From the NCBI RefSeq assembly GCF_016583785.1, contig NZ_NRRU01000030.1, positions 1-51,840 on the forward strand: a stretch of DNA of 51,840 nucleotides, read 5' to 3'. This stretch comes from Rubrivivax gelatinosus (GTDB lineage: Bacteria; Pseudomonadota; Gammaproteobacteria; Burkholderiales; Burkholderiaceae_C). The notes below the pieces were generated by a model. It did not search any database and had not been told where the DNA came from. It was given only the letters and a program-made list of their open reading frames with translations. This document shows, one piece after another, positions 1 through 7,894 of this stretch; position 1 is the first letter of the stretch; each line of letters starts with the position of its first letter. Made by a program: the position numbers and the translations under genes.

Positions 1-2
1 GG

Positions 3-407
3 TCTCGTCTGCCGGCGTGGCCGCCGGCACCGCTTCGAGCGGCACCCGAAGCCGCTGCGGCCCCGGTGGACACGCCGCCGCCGGCGCCCCCCGAGGTGGC
101 CGAAGCCCGGCCCAGCCGCCGGCAGGCACCGGCCGCGAAGAAGGCGGCGGCGCGCCCGGCGCCGGCTGCCGCGCCGGCACCGATCACGGCCTACCCCGAC
201 GAGATCCGCCAGATCCTGGCCGCGCTGCCGGAACTGGTGCGCGGCGAGACCGTCGAGCTGCGCCTGGCCTCCGAGCGCCTGCGCGACGCCGACCTGCTCG
301 GGCCGCGCGGCTCGTCGACCCGTTTCTTCGCGCCCTACGCCGACCGTTTCGAGCTGCTGCCGCCCGGCCAGCCGAACAAGGTGCGGCTGCGCCCGCCCGG
401 CGGCTGA
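3..407 (+). CDS. C-terminal part of an unidentified protein (5' end outside window)
   Basis: The frame is open from the first bases of the window to the TGA at 405-407, so the gene starts upstream; a GTG at 66 is only an internal candidate start. The visible N-terminal half is a low-complexity Pro/Ala/Lys/Arg linker. The last 75 residues look folded (ITAYPDEIRQILAAL ... FFAPYADRFELLPPGQPNKV). That tail is loosely reminiscent of a LOTUS/OST-HTH-type winged helix, as found at the C-terminus of some NYN-nuclease proteins, but I cannot establish this. A hairpin at 436-451 follows the stop. Confidence 0.45.
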   Translation, partial: SRLPAWPPAPLRAAPEAAAAPVDTPPPAPPEVAEARPSRRQAPAAKKAAARPAPAAAPAPITAYPDEIRQILAALPELVRGETVELRLASERLRDADLLGPRGSSTRFFAPYADRFELLPPGQPNKVRLRPPGG

Positions 408-435
408 AGCGGCTTTCCGTCACGGCTGCGGGTGA

Positions 436-451
436 CTTGCGCGCCCGCAAG
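436..451. repeat. Short perfect hairpin after the partial gene
   Basis: CTTGCG and CGCAAG form a 6-bp stem around a CGCC loop, about 30 bases after the stop of the partial upstream gene. There is no T-run after it, so it is at best a weak, possibly Rho-assisted, terminator or an mRNA-end stabiliser. Confidence 0.3.
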
Positions 452-472
452 CCCTGTCTCGTCCGAGGGCAA

Positions 473-502
473 GGCTTGAACTGCCGGGGCGAGCCCTAAC
501 AT
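473..502 (+). promoter_or_regulatory. Candidate heat-shock-like promoter of htpX
   Basis: GGCTTGAA at 473-480 is followed after 13 bases by CCCTAACAT at 494-502, about 50 bases before the htpX start. This resembles the sigma-32 pattern (CTTGAA, 13-15 bases, CCCCAT-like) and htpX is a heat- and envelope-stress gene in E. coli. It can also be read as a poor sigma-70 promoter (CTTGAA, 16 bases, TAACAT). The -10 match to sigma-32 is imperfect. Confidence 0.35.
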
Positions 503-550
503 GCCGACCTGGTTTGACTACCCTGGCGCCTTCAAACAGGCGCAACTGCA

Positions 551-1426
551 ATGAAACGAGTGCTGCTTTTCGTCCTGACCAACCTGGCGGTGATGCTGGT
601 GCTGGGCATCACGGCGAGCTTGCTGGGCGTCAACCGATTCCTCACCGCCAACGGGCTGAACCTCGGCTCGCTGCTCGCGTTCGCCGCGATCTTCGGTTTC
701 GGCGGCGCCTTCATCTCGCTGCTGATCAGCAAGCCGATGGCCAAGATGAGCACCGGCGCCCAGGTCATCAACGGCTCGAACGACCCGACGCACCGCTGGA
801 TCGTCGGCACCGTCGAGCGTTTCGCGCAGCAGGCCGGCATCCGCACGCCCGAGGTCGCGATCTACGAAGGCGAGCCCAACGCCTTCGCCACCGGCGCGTT
901 CAAGAACTCGGCGCTGGTGGCGGTGTCCACCGGGCTGCTGCAGAGCATGACGCGCGAGGAGGCCGAGGCCGTGATCGGCCACGAGATCGCGCACGTGGCC
1001 AACGGCGACATGGTGACGCTGACGCTGATCCAGGGCGTGATGAACACCTTCGTCGTGTTCCTGTCGCGCGTCATCGGCTACTTCGTCGACAAGGTGATCC
1101 TGAAGAACGACCGCGACGGCGTCGGCGTGGGTTACTACGTCACGACCATCGTGCTCGACATCGCGCTGGGCCTGGTGGCCGCGATCATCGTCGCCTGGTT
1201 CTCGCGGGCCCGCGAGTTCCGCGCCGACGCCGGCGCCGCCCAGCTGATGGGCCGCAAGCAGCCGATGATCAACGCGCTGGCGCGCCTGGGCGGGATCGAG
1301 CCGGGACAGCTGCCGCAGCAGGTGCAGGCGATGGGCATCGCCGGCAAGCCGAGCGGCTTCATGGCGCTGTTCTCCAGCCACCCGCCGATCGAAGAGCGCA
1401 TCCGCGCGCTGCAGCAGGCGCAGTAA
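551..1426 (+). CDS. htpX: Membrane zinc metalloprotease HtpX
   Basis: A 291-residue M48 family integral membrane protease that helps clear damaged or misfolded inner-membrane proteins. The N-terminus has two transmembrane segments (about residues 4-24 and 36-58). The catalytic motif HEIAH is at residues 144-148 (His144, Glu145, His148). A second hydrophobic pair spans about 155-205, followed by the third zinc-ligand region [14 protein letters not shown]. Length and layout match the family (about 285-295 residues). The ATG at 551 starts right at the first membrane segment. The gene stands alone, with a possible heat-shock-type promoter upstream. Identification is secure; regulation is inferred. 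Confidence 0.95.
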   Translation: MKRVLLFVLTNLAVMLVLGITASLLGVNRFLTANGLNLGSLLAFAAIFGFGGAFISLLISKPMAKMSTGAQVINGSNDPTHRWIVGTVERFAQQAGIRTPEVAIYEGEPNAFATGAFKNSALVAVSTGLLQSMTREEAEAVIGHEIAHVANGDMVTLTLIQGVMNTFVVFLSRVIGYFVDKVILKNDRDGVGVGYYVTTIVLDIALGLVAAIIVAWFSRAREFRADAGAAQLMGRKQPMINALARLGGIEPGQLPQQVQAMGIAGKPSGFMALFSSHPPIEERIRALQQAQ

Positions 1427-1468
1427 GCGCCTTGCCCCGGCGCCGCTGGCGGCCCCATACTGGTCACC

Positions 1469-1657
1469 ATGAAGATGCGCTGGTGGGTGCTCGGCTGGAT
1501 CGCGGCGGTGGCCGTGGGCGTCTCGATCGCCCACTGGGCGGCACCCGACGTCGTCTTCGTGCCGGCCGCCGCGCAGCCGGTCGACGCGGCACCGGCGCAG
1601 CCGCTGCAGGCGGCGCCGCCGGTCCAGGCCGCGGCAGCCCGGCCTTCCGAGATCTAG
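1469..1657 (+). CDS. Small membrane-anchored hypothetical protein
   Basis: A 62-residue protein with an N-terminal hydrophobic helix (MKMRWWVLGWIAAVAVGVSI) followed by an Ala/Pro/Val/Gln-rich tail, presumably lying in the periplasm. It begins 42 bases after htpX and ends just before a strong terminator, so it could be cotranscribed with htpX. No family is recognised and composition bias makes a spurious call possible, but start, anchor and terminator placement support a real gene. Confidence 0.45.
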   Translation: MKMRWWVLGWIAAVAVGVSIAHWAAPDVVFVPAAAQPVDAAPAQPLQAAPPVQAAAARPSEI

Positions 1658-1662
1658 ATACG

Positions 1663-1688
1663 AAGAAGCCCCCGCGAGGGGGCTTCTT
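1663..1688. terminator. Bidirectional intrinsic terminator, GCGA tetraloop
   Basis: An 11-bp perfect stem, AAGAAGCCCCC (1663-1673) with GGGGGCTTCTT (1678-1688), is closed by a GNRA loop (GCGA). It lies between the convergent small gene at 1469-1657 and cysK. Each arm ends in a purine/pyrimidine tract (CTTCTT downstream on either strand), so it can serve both directions. Confidence 0.85.
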
Positions 1689-1709
1689 GCTTTCGGGCTA
1701 TCGCCGGCT

Positions 1710-2627
<918 letters not shown>

Positions 2628-2655
2628 TCTTGCTCTCCGGAGATAATGGGGCGGT

Positions 2656-3106
2656 GAAGCGGGCCAGACCGCCGCCGGTGCATCAGCGGAAACGCCGCAC
2701 GGGAGGAAGGTCCGGACTGCACAAGGCAGCGTAGCAGCTAACGGCTGTCCACCGCGAGGTGAGGATTAGAGCAACAGAGACGAGTCGGTGCGGGGCGAAA
2801 GCCTGCGGCGGGTGTTCTGTGCGGTGCCGGCGACAGCCGGCAGCCCGGGAGGCGAAAGCCGAGCGGGCCCGGGCGAAAGCCCGGTGCCGCATAGCCACTC
2901 GGCGTGGGACGTAGTCCCGCGGCGGGTGAAACGGGCAATCTCTACGCGCAGCAACACCGAATAGGCCGGCGATGATGTCGCCTGCGGAGCCGGCGGGTAG
3001 GTGGCACCGAGCCGTGGAGCGATCCACGGCCAAGAGGAATGGCGGTCACGCCGCGTCCCGCAAGGGAGGCGGTGCACAGAATCCGGCCTATCGGCCCACT
3101 TCACAC
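2656..3106 (+). ncRNA. rnpB: RNase P RNA, bacterial type A
   Basis: The catalytic RNA that trims tRNA 5' leaders. The 5' end GAAGCGGGCCAGAC and the 3' end GGCCCACTTC pair as helix P1 with one mismatch. Universally conserved blocks are visible: GAGGAAGGTCCGGACTGCAC near 2703, ACAGA near 2777, AGAGGAATGGCGG near 3033 and CACAGAATCCGGCC near 3075. At about 450 nt it is longer than the roughly 377-nt E. coli RNA. The extra length lies between 2790 and 2930 and contains three GGCGAAAGCC GNRA-type hairpin tips. A GATAAT -10 box lies at 2642-2647, but no clear -35 is seen. Exact ends are estimated from P1. Confidence 0.95.
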
Positions 3107-3205
3107 TTTATTCAGCGCGCGCGGCCCGGCGCCGGGGTGCCTGCATGCCCCCCGCCGCGGCGGGCGTAGCGCGCCCTCGCTAGACTCGCGCGCTTTGCCT
3201 GCCCG

Positions 3206-4414
3206 ATGAACCCCGACGCGCCCCAGCTCTGGCGCGGCCCGCGCTGGACGCTGGCCGTGCTGCTCGCCTGCCTGGGCATGCTCGGGCCGTTCTCGATCGA
3301 CACCTATCTGCCGGCCTTCGCCGGCATCGCGCGTTCGCTCGACGCGACGCCGGTGCAGATGCAGCAGACGTTGTCGAGCTATCTGTTCGGCTTCGCGCTG
3401 ATGAACCTGTTCCACGGGGCCCTGGCCGACAGCTTCGGCCGCCGGCCGGTGGTGCTCGCCGGGGTCGCGGTGTTCACGCTGGCGTCGGTCGGCTGCGCGC
3501 TGTCGCCGTCGATCGGCTGGCTGGTGTTCTTCCGCGCGCTGCAGGGCATGTCGGCCGGGGCCGGCGTCGTCGTCTCGCGCGCCATCATCCGCGACATGTT
3601 CCCGCCGGCCGAGGCGCAGCGCGTGATGTCGCAGGTGACGATCTACTTCGGCGTCGCGCCGGCGGTGGCGCCCATGGTCGGCGGTCTGCTGTTCGTGCAC
3701 GTCGACTGGCACGCGATCTTCTGGCTGCTGGTCGTCGTCGGCGCCGCGCTGTGGGCGGCCAACTGGCGCTGGCTGCCCGAGACGCTGCATGCCGACGCGC
3801 GCCAGTCCTTCCACGCCATGCACCTGCTGCGCGGCTACTGGGGCATGGTGCGCAGCCCGCGTTTCATCGCGCTGACGCTGGCCAGCGGCGTGCCGTTCAA
3901 CGGCATGTTCCTGTACGTGCTGGCGGCGCCGGTGTTCCTGGGCGAGCACCTGAAGCTGCCGCCGGAACACTTCTTCTGGTTCTTCCTGTTCACGATCGGC
4001 GGCATCATGGCCGGCGCCTGGGCCTCGGGGCGTGCGGCCGGACGCCTGAAGCCGACGCGCCAGATCCGCCACGGCTTCACGATCATGCTCGTGGTCTCGT
4101 TCGTCAACGTCGTCATGAATCTGGCCTTCGAGCCGCGGCTGTGGTGGGCGATGCCGCTGATCGGCATCTTCTCGTTCGGCTGGGCGCTGATGGTGCCGGT
4201 GGTCACGCTGATGGTGCTGGACCTGGTGCCCGAGCGCCGCGGCATGGCGTCGTCGGTGCAGGCCTGCATCGGCAGCGTCGCCAACGGCGTCGTCGCCGGT
4301 GTCGTCGTGCCGCTGGTGATGCACTCGACGGCGGCGCTGGCGCTGGCGTCTTTCGGGCTGATGAGCATCGGCGTCGTCTCCTGGGCCTGGGTGCGCCCGC
4401 GGCTCGGCGGCTGA
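3206..4414 (+). CDS. Bcr/CflA-family MFS multidrug exporter
   Basis: A 402-residue, 12-helix major facilitator protein. The N-terminus (LGMLGPFSIDTYLPAF) is the hallmark of the Bcr/CflA drug:H+ antiporter group, with Asp and Tyr in helix 1. The loop 2-3 motif GALADSFGRRPVVL matches MFS motif A (G-x-L-a-D-r-x-G-R-r). Motif C-like glycines appear in YFGVAPAVAPMVGG. It probably exports small hydrophobic or cationic compounds, or sulfonamide/bicyclomycin-like drugs; the substrate cannot be read from sequence. It stands alone between rnpB and the carbonic anhydrase gene. Confidence 0.85.
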   Translation: MNPDAPQLWRGPRWTLAVLLACLGMLGPFSIDTYLPAFAGIARSLDATPVQMQQTLSSYLFGFALMNLFHGALADSFGRRPVVLAGVAVFTLASVGCALSPSIGWLVFFRALQGMSAGAGVVVSRAIIRDMFPPAEAQRVMSQVTIYFGVAPAVAPMVGGLLFVHVDWHAIFWLLVVVGAALWAANWRWLPETLHADARQSFHAMHLLRGYWGMVRSPRFIALTLASGVPFNGMFLYVLAAPVFLGEHLKLPPEHFFWFFLFTIGGIMAGAWASGRAAGRLKPTRQIRHGFTIMLVVSFVNVVMNLAFEPRLWWAMPLIGIFSFGWALMVPVVTLMVLDLVPERRGMASSVQACIGSVANGVVAGVVVPLVMHSTAALALASFGLMSIGVVSWAWVRPRLGG

Positions 4415-4468
4415 CAGCGCTCAAGACGGCCCCCGAGACGGCCGATATCCGGGGTGGAGACCCCCGCG

Positions 4469-5506
4469 ATGAACCGTTCCCGAACTGCCGCCGGCCACCG
4501 TGCCGGCATCCTGTCATGGTGTGCCTGGTCGGCGCTGCCGCTGGCCGCCGCGTTGGTCTTCGTGTCCCAGGCCCACGCCGCCGACCATGGCGACGCTGCG
4601 GCTAAACCGGCGGACAAACCGGCGGCATCGGCGAAAGCCGCGGCGCCGGCAGAACCGGCCGATCCACTGGACCGGGTGCGCGAGCGCCTGGCGCAGAAGC
4701 TCGGTGCCGCCAAGGATACGGAAGCCACTGGCAACGTCGTGCGCATCACCTCGCGCGCCGCGCCGGCCGAGGCCGCGCCGCGCCGTCCGGCACGTGCGCC
4801 GCGCACCGAGCCGCGCGCCGAGCCGGCGCACGATCTTCACTGGAGCTATGTCGGCGAAGGCGGCCCGTCCAGCTGGGGCGCGCTCAAGCCCGAGTTCGGC
4901 ACCTGCGCGGTCGGCAAGCGCCAGAGCCCGATCGACATCCGCGGCGGCATCGCCGTCGACCTCGAGCCGGTGCAGTTCGACTACCAGGCGGTCGGTTTCG
5001 CCGTGCTGGACAACGGCCACACGGTGCAGGTCAACGTCGGCCCGGGCAACTTCATCGGCGTCGGCGGGCGGCGCTACGAACTCGTGCAGTTCCACTTCCA
5101 CCGGCCGTCGGAGGAGCGCATCAACGGCCGCCAGAGCGAGATGGTTGCGCACCTGGTGCACAAGGACTCCGAAGGGCGGCTGGCCGTGGTCGCGGTGCTG
5201 CTGGAGCGCGGCAGCGCGCAGCCGGTGGTGCAGTCGGTCTGGAACAACCTGCCGCTGGAGAAGAACGAGGAAGCGCGTGCGAACACCGCGCTCGACCTGA
5301 ACCAGCTGCTGCCGACCGAGCGCGGCTACTACACCTACATGGGCTCGCTGACGACGCCGCCCTGCACCGAAGGCGTGCTCTGGATCGTGATGCGTCAGCC
5401 GGTGGCGGTGTCGCAGGATCAGATCGACATCTTCTCCCGCCTGTATCCGATGAACGCGCGGCCGGTGCAGTCGGCCGCGGGGCGGCTGATCAAGCAGTCC
5501 CGCTGA
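4469..5506 (+). CDS. Periplasmic alpha-carbonic anhydrase
   Basis: A 345-residue exported enzyme interconverting CO2 and bicarbonate. A signal peptide ends at AHA (residue 37), then comes an Ala/Lys/Pro/Glu-rich linker of about 85 residues. The alpha-CA domain begins at HWSYVGEGGPSSWGAL and shows QSPIDI, zinc ligands His209 and His211 (QFHFHRPSEE), third ligand His228 (AHLVHK) and the TTPPCTEGVLW substrate motif. I chose ATG 4469 because GGAG at 4456-4459 is well placed; an in-frame GTG at 4454 lies inside that site. The linker makes the protein longer than the usual 240-250 residues. The stop overlaps the next, opposite-strand gene by 17 bases. Confidence 0.93.
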   Translation: MNRSRTAAGHRAGILSWCAWSALPLAAALVFVSQAHAADHGDAAAKPADKPAASAKAAAPAEPADPLDRVRERLAQKLGAAKDTEATGNVVRITSRAAPAEAAPRRPARAPRTEPRAEPAHDLHWSYVGEGGPSSWGALKPEFGTCAVGKRQSPIDIRGGIAVDLEPVQFDYQAVGFAVLDNGHTVQVNVGPGNFIGVGGRRYELVQFHFHRPSEERINGRQSEMVAHLVHKDSEGRLAVVAVLLERGSAQPVVQSVWNNLPLEKNEEARANTALDLNQLLPTERGYYTYMGSLTTPPCTEGVLWIVMRQPVAVSQDQIDIFSRLYPMNARPVQSAAGRLIKQSR

Positions 5507-5825
5507 CGTCGCCGCCGCCGCGGCGGCGCAGCAGCAGCAGGCCCGGCCACAGCCACAGGCTGGCGAACCACAGCGCAATGCGCGCGGCCGACACCGGCCG
5601 CGTCTCGTGGCGCGCGACCTTCACGAACAGCACCACCGCGCCGGTCACGACATAGGCCAGCAGCAGCGCGTAGGCGCCGGCGCGCCAGGCGTAGTCGTCG
5701 CCGATCGCGTCGCCAATCCAGCGCCCGGCCAGTGCCGCCGCCGGCACCGACAGCACGAGCGCGATCGTCAGCCCGACGAGGGCATGGCGCAGCCGGTACA
5801 GCGGATCGTTGTTCTGCCAGCTCAT
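5490..5825 (-). CDS. Small three-helix membrane protein, function unknown
   Basis: A 111-residue protein with hydrophobic segments at about 13-35, 46-68 and 80-99 and a charged, Arg/Gly-rich tail (LLRRRGGGDVSGTA). It is tail-to-tail with the carbonic anhydrase gene, overlapping it by 17 bases. The start MSWQNNDPLYRLRHALVG looks natural. No family recognised. Confidence 0.55.
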   Translation of the reverse strand: MSWQNNDPLYRLRHALVGLTIALVLSVPAAALAGRWIGDAIGDDYAWRAGAYALLLAYVVTGAVVLFVKVARHETRPVSAARIALWFASLWLWPGLLLLRRRGGGDVSGTA

Positions 5826-6056
5826 CTCGGGCGTGGGGCTTGGTGGGGGCGCGAGTATGCCGTCGGCGCTATCCGGCGCGTCCCTTGGCCCCGGCCCAGG
5901 CGGGCCTGCTCGGCGCCGGCCGAGGCGCCGCGGGCCGTCATGTCGGGCTGCGAGCGGTCAGGCGCCGTCATGCGCCGCCACGGTGTCAAAACGTGGGAGC
6001 TGCACCGCCCCCCACTTCGGCTGTGCAAAACGCACGGTGGCGCGGTCGCGCTCACA

Positions 6057-6125
6057 AAGCACTTTCAGTGCCCCTCGCAAGTCCTTCATTCTGAAGCACT
6101 TTCTGTCTCAAAAAGTGCTTGCGAG
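6057..6125. repeat. Nested direct and inverted repeats upstream of mraZ
   Basis: AAGCACTTTC occurs at 6057-6066 and again, less its last base context, at 6094-6103. The inverse AAAGTGCTT is at 6112-6120, giving a 9-bp stem with a 9-base loop (6094-6120) or an alternative longer-range stem with the first copy. Outside it, CTCGCAAG (6074-6081) is the exact inverse of CTTGCGAG (6118-6125), overlapping the other arm by three bases, so two pairings are mutually exclusive. It lies about 50 bases upstream of the -35 box. Confidence 0.6.
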
Positions 6126-6173
6126 AGCGCCGATAAGTCCTTGATTCCACTGAATTTTTACCGTTCCGCGCCA

Positions 6174-6203
6174 TTGACCCGGGCTTGTAGCGTCAGGTAG
6201 AGT
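6174..6203 (+). promoter_or_regulatory. Candidate main promoter of the dcw cluster (Pmra)
   Basis: TTGACC at 6174-6179 matches the -35 consensus in 5 of 6 bases. TAGAGT at 6198-6203 is a fair -10 after an 18-base spacer. The expected start of transcription near 6210 leaves about 22 bases to the GTG start of mraZ at 6232. The -10 overlaps an upstream in-frame GTG at 6202, which argues against that codon being the true start. Confidence 0.5.
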
Positions 6204-6231
6204 GCAGGAAAGTAGATTTCTGTGGGGTTTC

Positions 6232-6675
6232 GTGCCTTCTTTTGCCTTCCGTGGTGGTCCGGTGCTGACGCTGGACGCGAAGGGGCGGATTACCGTCCCG
6301 GCGCGTTGGCGTGACGTGCTGATGTCCACCGTGCAAGGCCAGATGGTCGTGGCGAAGAACGCCTCGGGCTGCCTGACGCTGTATCCGCGTCCGGTCTGGG
6401 ACACGTTCGAAGCCGAACTCGTGCGCCTGCCGATGAAGTACGAAGGCTGGCGCCGCATGTACATCGGCTCGGCCACCGAAGTCGAGATCGACGCCGCCTC
6501 GCGCGTGCTGCTGCCGCCCGAACTTCGGGCCTGGGCGGGGCTGGAGCGCGAGGTCGTTTTCATGGGCGTCGGCGACAAGTTCGAATTGTGGGACAAGGCC
6601 CGCTACGAGGCCGCCGAAGCGCTGACCATCGCCAGCGGCCTGCCCGAAGAGCTGCAGAACCAGGTCGCAGGATGA
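6232..6675 (+). CDS. mraZ: MraZ, DNA-binding transcriptional regulator of the dcw cluster
   Basis: A 147-residue AbrB-fold regulator, first gene of the division and cell wall cluster, which in E. coli represses its own promoter. Two SpoVT/AbrB-like halves are visible: [19 protein letters not shown] near the N-terminus and [24 protein letters not shown] near residues 75-100. The start is the GTG at 6232 (VPSFAFRGG), preceded by a GGGG ribosome-binding stretch, which gives the usual family length. An upstream GTG at 6202 would add ten residues but falls in the -10 box. It overlaps rsmH by 4 bases (ATGA). Confidence 0.92.
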   Translation: MPSFAFRGGPVLTLDAKGRITVPARWRDVLMSTVQGQMVVAKNASGCLTLYPRPVWDTFEAELVRLPMKYEGWRRMYIGSATEVEIDAASRVLLPPELRAWAGLEREVVFMGVGDKFELWDKARYEAAEALTIASGLPEELQNQVAG

Positions 6676-7613
6676 CCGCCGTGACGCAGACGGGTCGCCC
6701 CCACACGACCGTCTTGCTCGCCGAGGCCGTCGAGGCCCTCGTGACGCAGCCGGACGGCGTTTACGTCGACGGCACCTTCGGCCGCGGCGGCCATTCGCGC
6801 GCGCTGCTGGCGGCGCTGTCGCCGCAGGGCCGCGTCATCGCCTTCGACCGCGACCCCGAGGCCATCGCCGCGGCGGCCACGATCGCCGACCCCCGTTTTT
6901 CGATCTGCCACGCCAGCTTCGCCCAGATGGCCGACGAGCTGGCGGCGCGCGGCGTCGGCCAGGTCGACGGCGTGCTGCTGGACCTGGGCGTGAGCTCGCC
7001 GCAGATCGACACCCCCGAGCGCGGTTTCAGCTTCCGCTTCGACGCGCCGCTGGACATGCGCATGGACACGACCCGCGGCGAAACCGCCGCGGACTTCCTG
7101 GCCCGCGCCGACGAGCGCCTTCTTGCACAGGTGATCCGCGACTATGGGGAAGAACGGTTTGCTCTACCGATTGCAAAGGCGATTGTTGCTCGCCGGCAGA
7201 GCGGGGACGCGCTTCGAACCACCGGGGAGCTTTCCGCGCTCGTGGCTCGTGCAGTCAAGACCCGCGAGCCGGGCCAGGACCCTGCAACACGCACCTTTCA
7301 GGCTCTTCGGATTTGCGTCAACGCCGAGCTTGAGGCGCTCGAGCAGGGGCTGAACGCCGCGCTCGCGCTGCTCGCGCCGGGTGCACGCCTGGTCGTCATC
7401 AGCTTCCATTCGCTCGAAGACCGCATCGTCAAGACCTTCATCGCGCGCGAAAGCCGCGACGAGTTCGACCGCCGCGCGCCGATGGCGCCGCCGCGGCCGC
7501 TGCGGCTGAAGGCGCTGGCGCGGATCAAGCCCGACTACCGCGAAGTCGCCGCCAACCCGCGCGCTCGCTCGGCGGTGATGCGCGTGGCCGAACGCACCGA
7601 GGTGCCGGCATGA
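6672..7613 (+). CDS. rsmH: 16S rRNA (cytosine-1402-N4)-methyltransferase RsmH
   Basis: A 313-residue SAM-dependent methyltransferase (MraW) that modifies C1402 in the decoding centre of 16S rRNA. The SAM motif DGTFGRGGH is at about residues 33-41, with catalytic-region motifs [12 protein letters not shown] and [15 protein letters not shown]. The C-terminal substrate part includes [12 protein letters not shown]. Start ATG 6672 overlaps the mraZ stop by 4 bases and ftsL overlaps its own stop by 4 bases, so translation is probably coupled. A patch around 7140-7310 is locally less GC-rich, but the frame and motifs continue normally. Confidence 0.95.
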   Translation: MTAVTQTGRPHTTVLLAEAVEALVTQPDGVYVDGTFGRGGHSRALLAALSPQGRVIAFDRDPEAIAAAATIADPRFSICHASFAQMADELAARGVGQVDGVLLDLGVSSPQIDTPERGFSFRFDAPLDMRMDTTRGETAADFLARADERLLAQVIRDYGEERFALPIAKAIVARRQSGDALRTTGELSALVARAVKTREPGQDPATRTFQALRICVNAELEALEQGLNAALALLAPGARLVVISFHSLEDRIVKTFIARESRDEFDRRAPMAPPRPLRLKALARIKPDYREVAANPRARSAVMRVAERTEVPA

Positions 7614-7894
7614 TGAAGCTGAACCTGCTGCTGCTCGCCGCGCTGCTGGCGAGCGCCTTCATGCTGGTGCGCAGCTCCTACGAAGGCCGGCGCCTGTTTG
7701 CGGCGCTGGACCGCGCGCGCAACGAGCAGCTGCAGCTCGACGCCGACTTCAAGCGCCTGGACGCCGAGCGCCAGGCGCAGGCGACCAATCTGCGGGTCGA
7801 ACGCGTCGCGCGCGAGAAGCTGAACATGCGCCCGGCCTCGCCGGCCGTGACGCAGTACGTCGCCGACGCCGCAGCTTCCGGAGCCTCGCGATGA
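7610..7894 (+). CDS. ftsL: Cell division protein FtsL
   Basis: A 94-residue bitopic divisome protein that pairs with FtsB and recruits FtsW/FtsI. It has an N-terminal transmembrane helix (about residues 4-22). A periplasmic heptad-patterned segment follows ([47 protein letters not shown], given here as two known parts: the coil at 27-62 and the terminal VAREKLNM block). FtsL is poorly conserved, so size, topology and position between rsmH and ftsI carry the call. It overlaps both neighbours by 4 bases. Confidence 0.92.
   Translation: MMKLNLLLLAALLASAFMLVRSSYEGRRLFAALDRARNEQLQLDADFKRLDAERQAQATNLRVERVAREKLNMRPASPAVTQYVADAAASGASR

Larger units (their letters stand above)
5826..6231. other. Non-coding region upstream of the division and cell wall cluster
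   Basis: About 400 bases without a credible gene. The second half (about 5990-6180) is less GC-rich than the surroundings. It holds a nested set of AAGCACTTT/CTTGCGAG repeats (6057-6125) and a sigma-70-like promoter (6174-6203). The arrays of evenly spaced TGGG boxes known to bind MraZ in other bacteria were looked for. Only isolated copies were seen (TGGGA at 5994, TGGGG at 6223). Confidence 0.6.
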
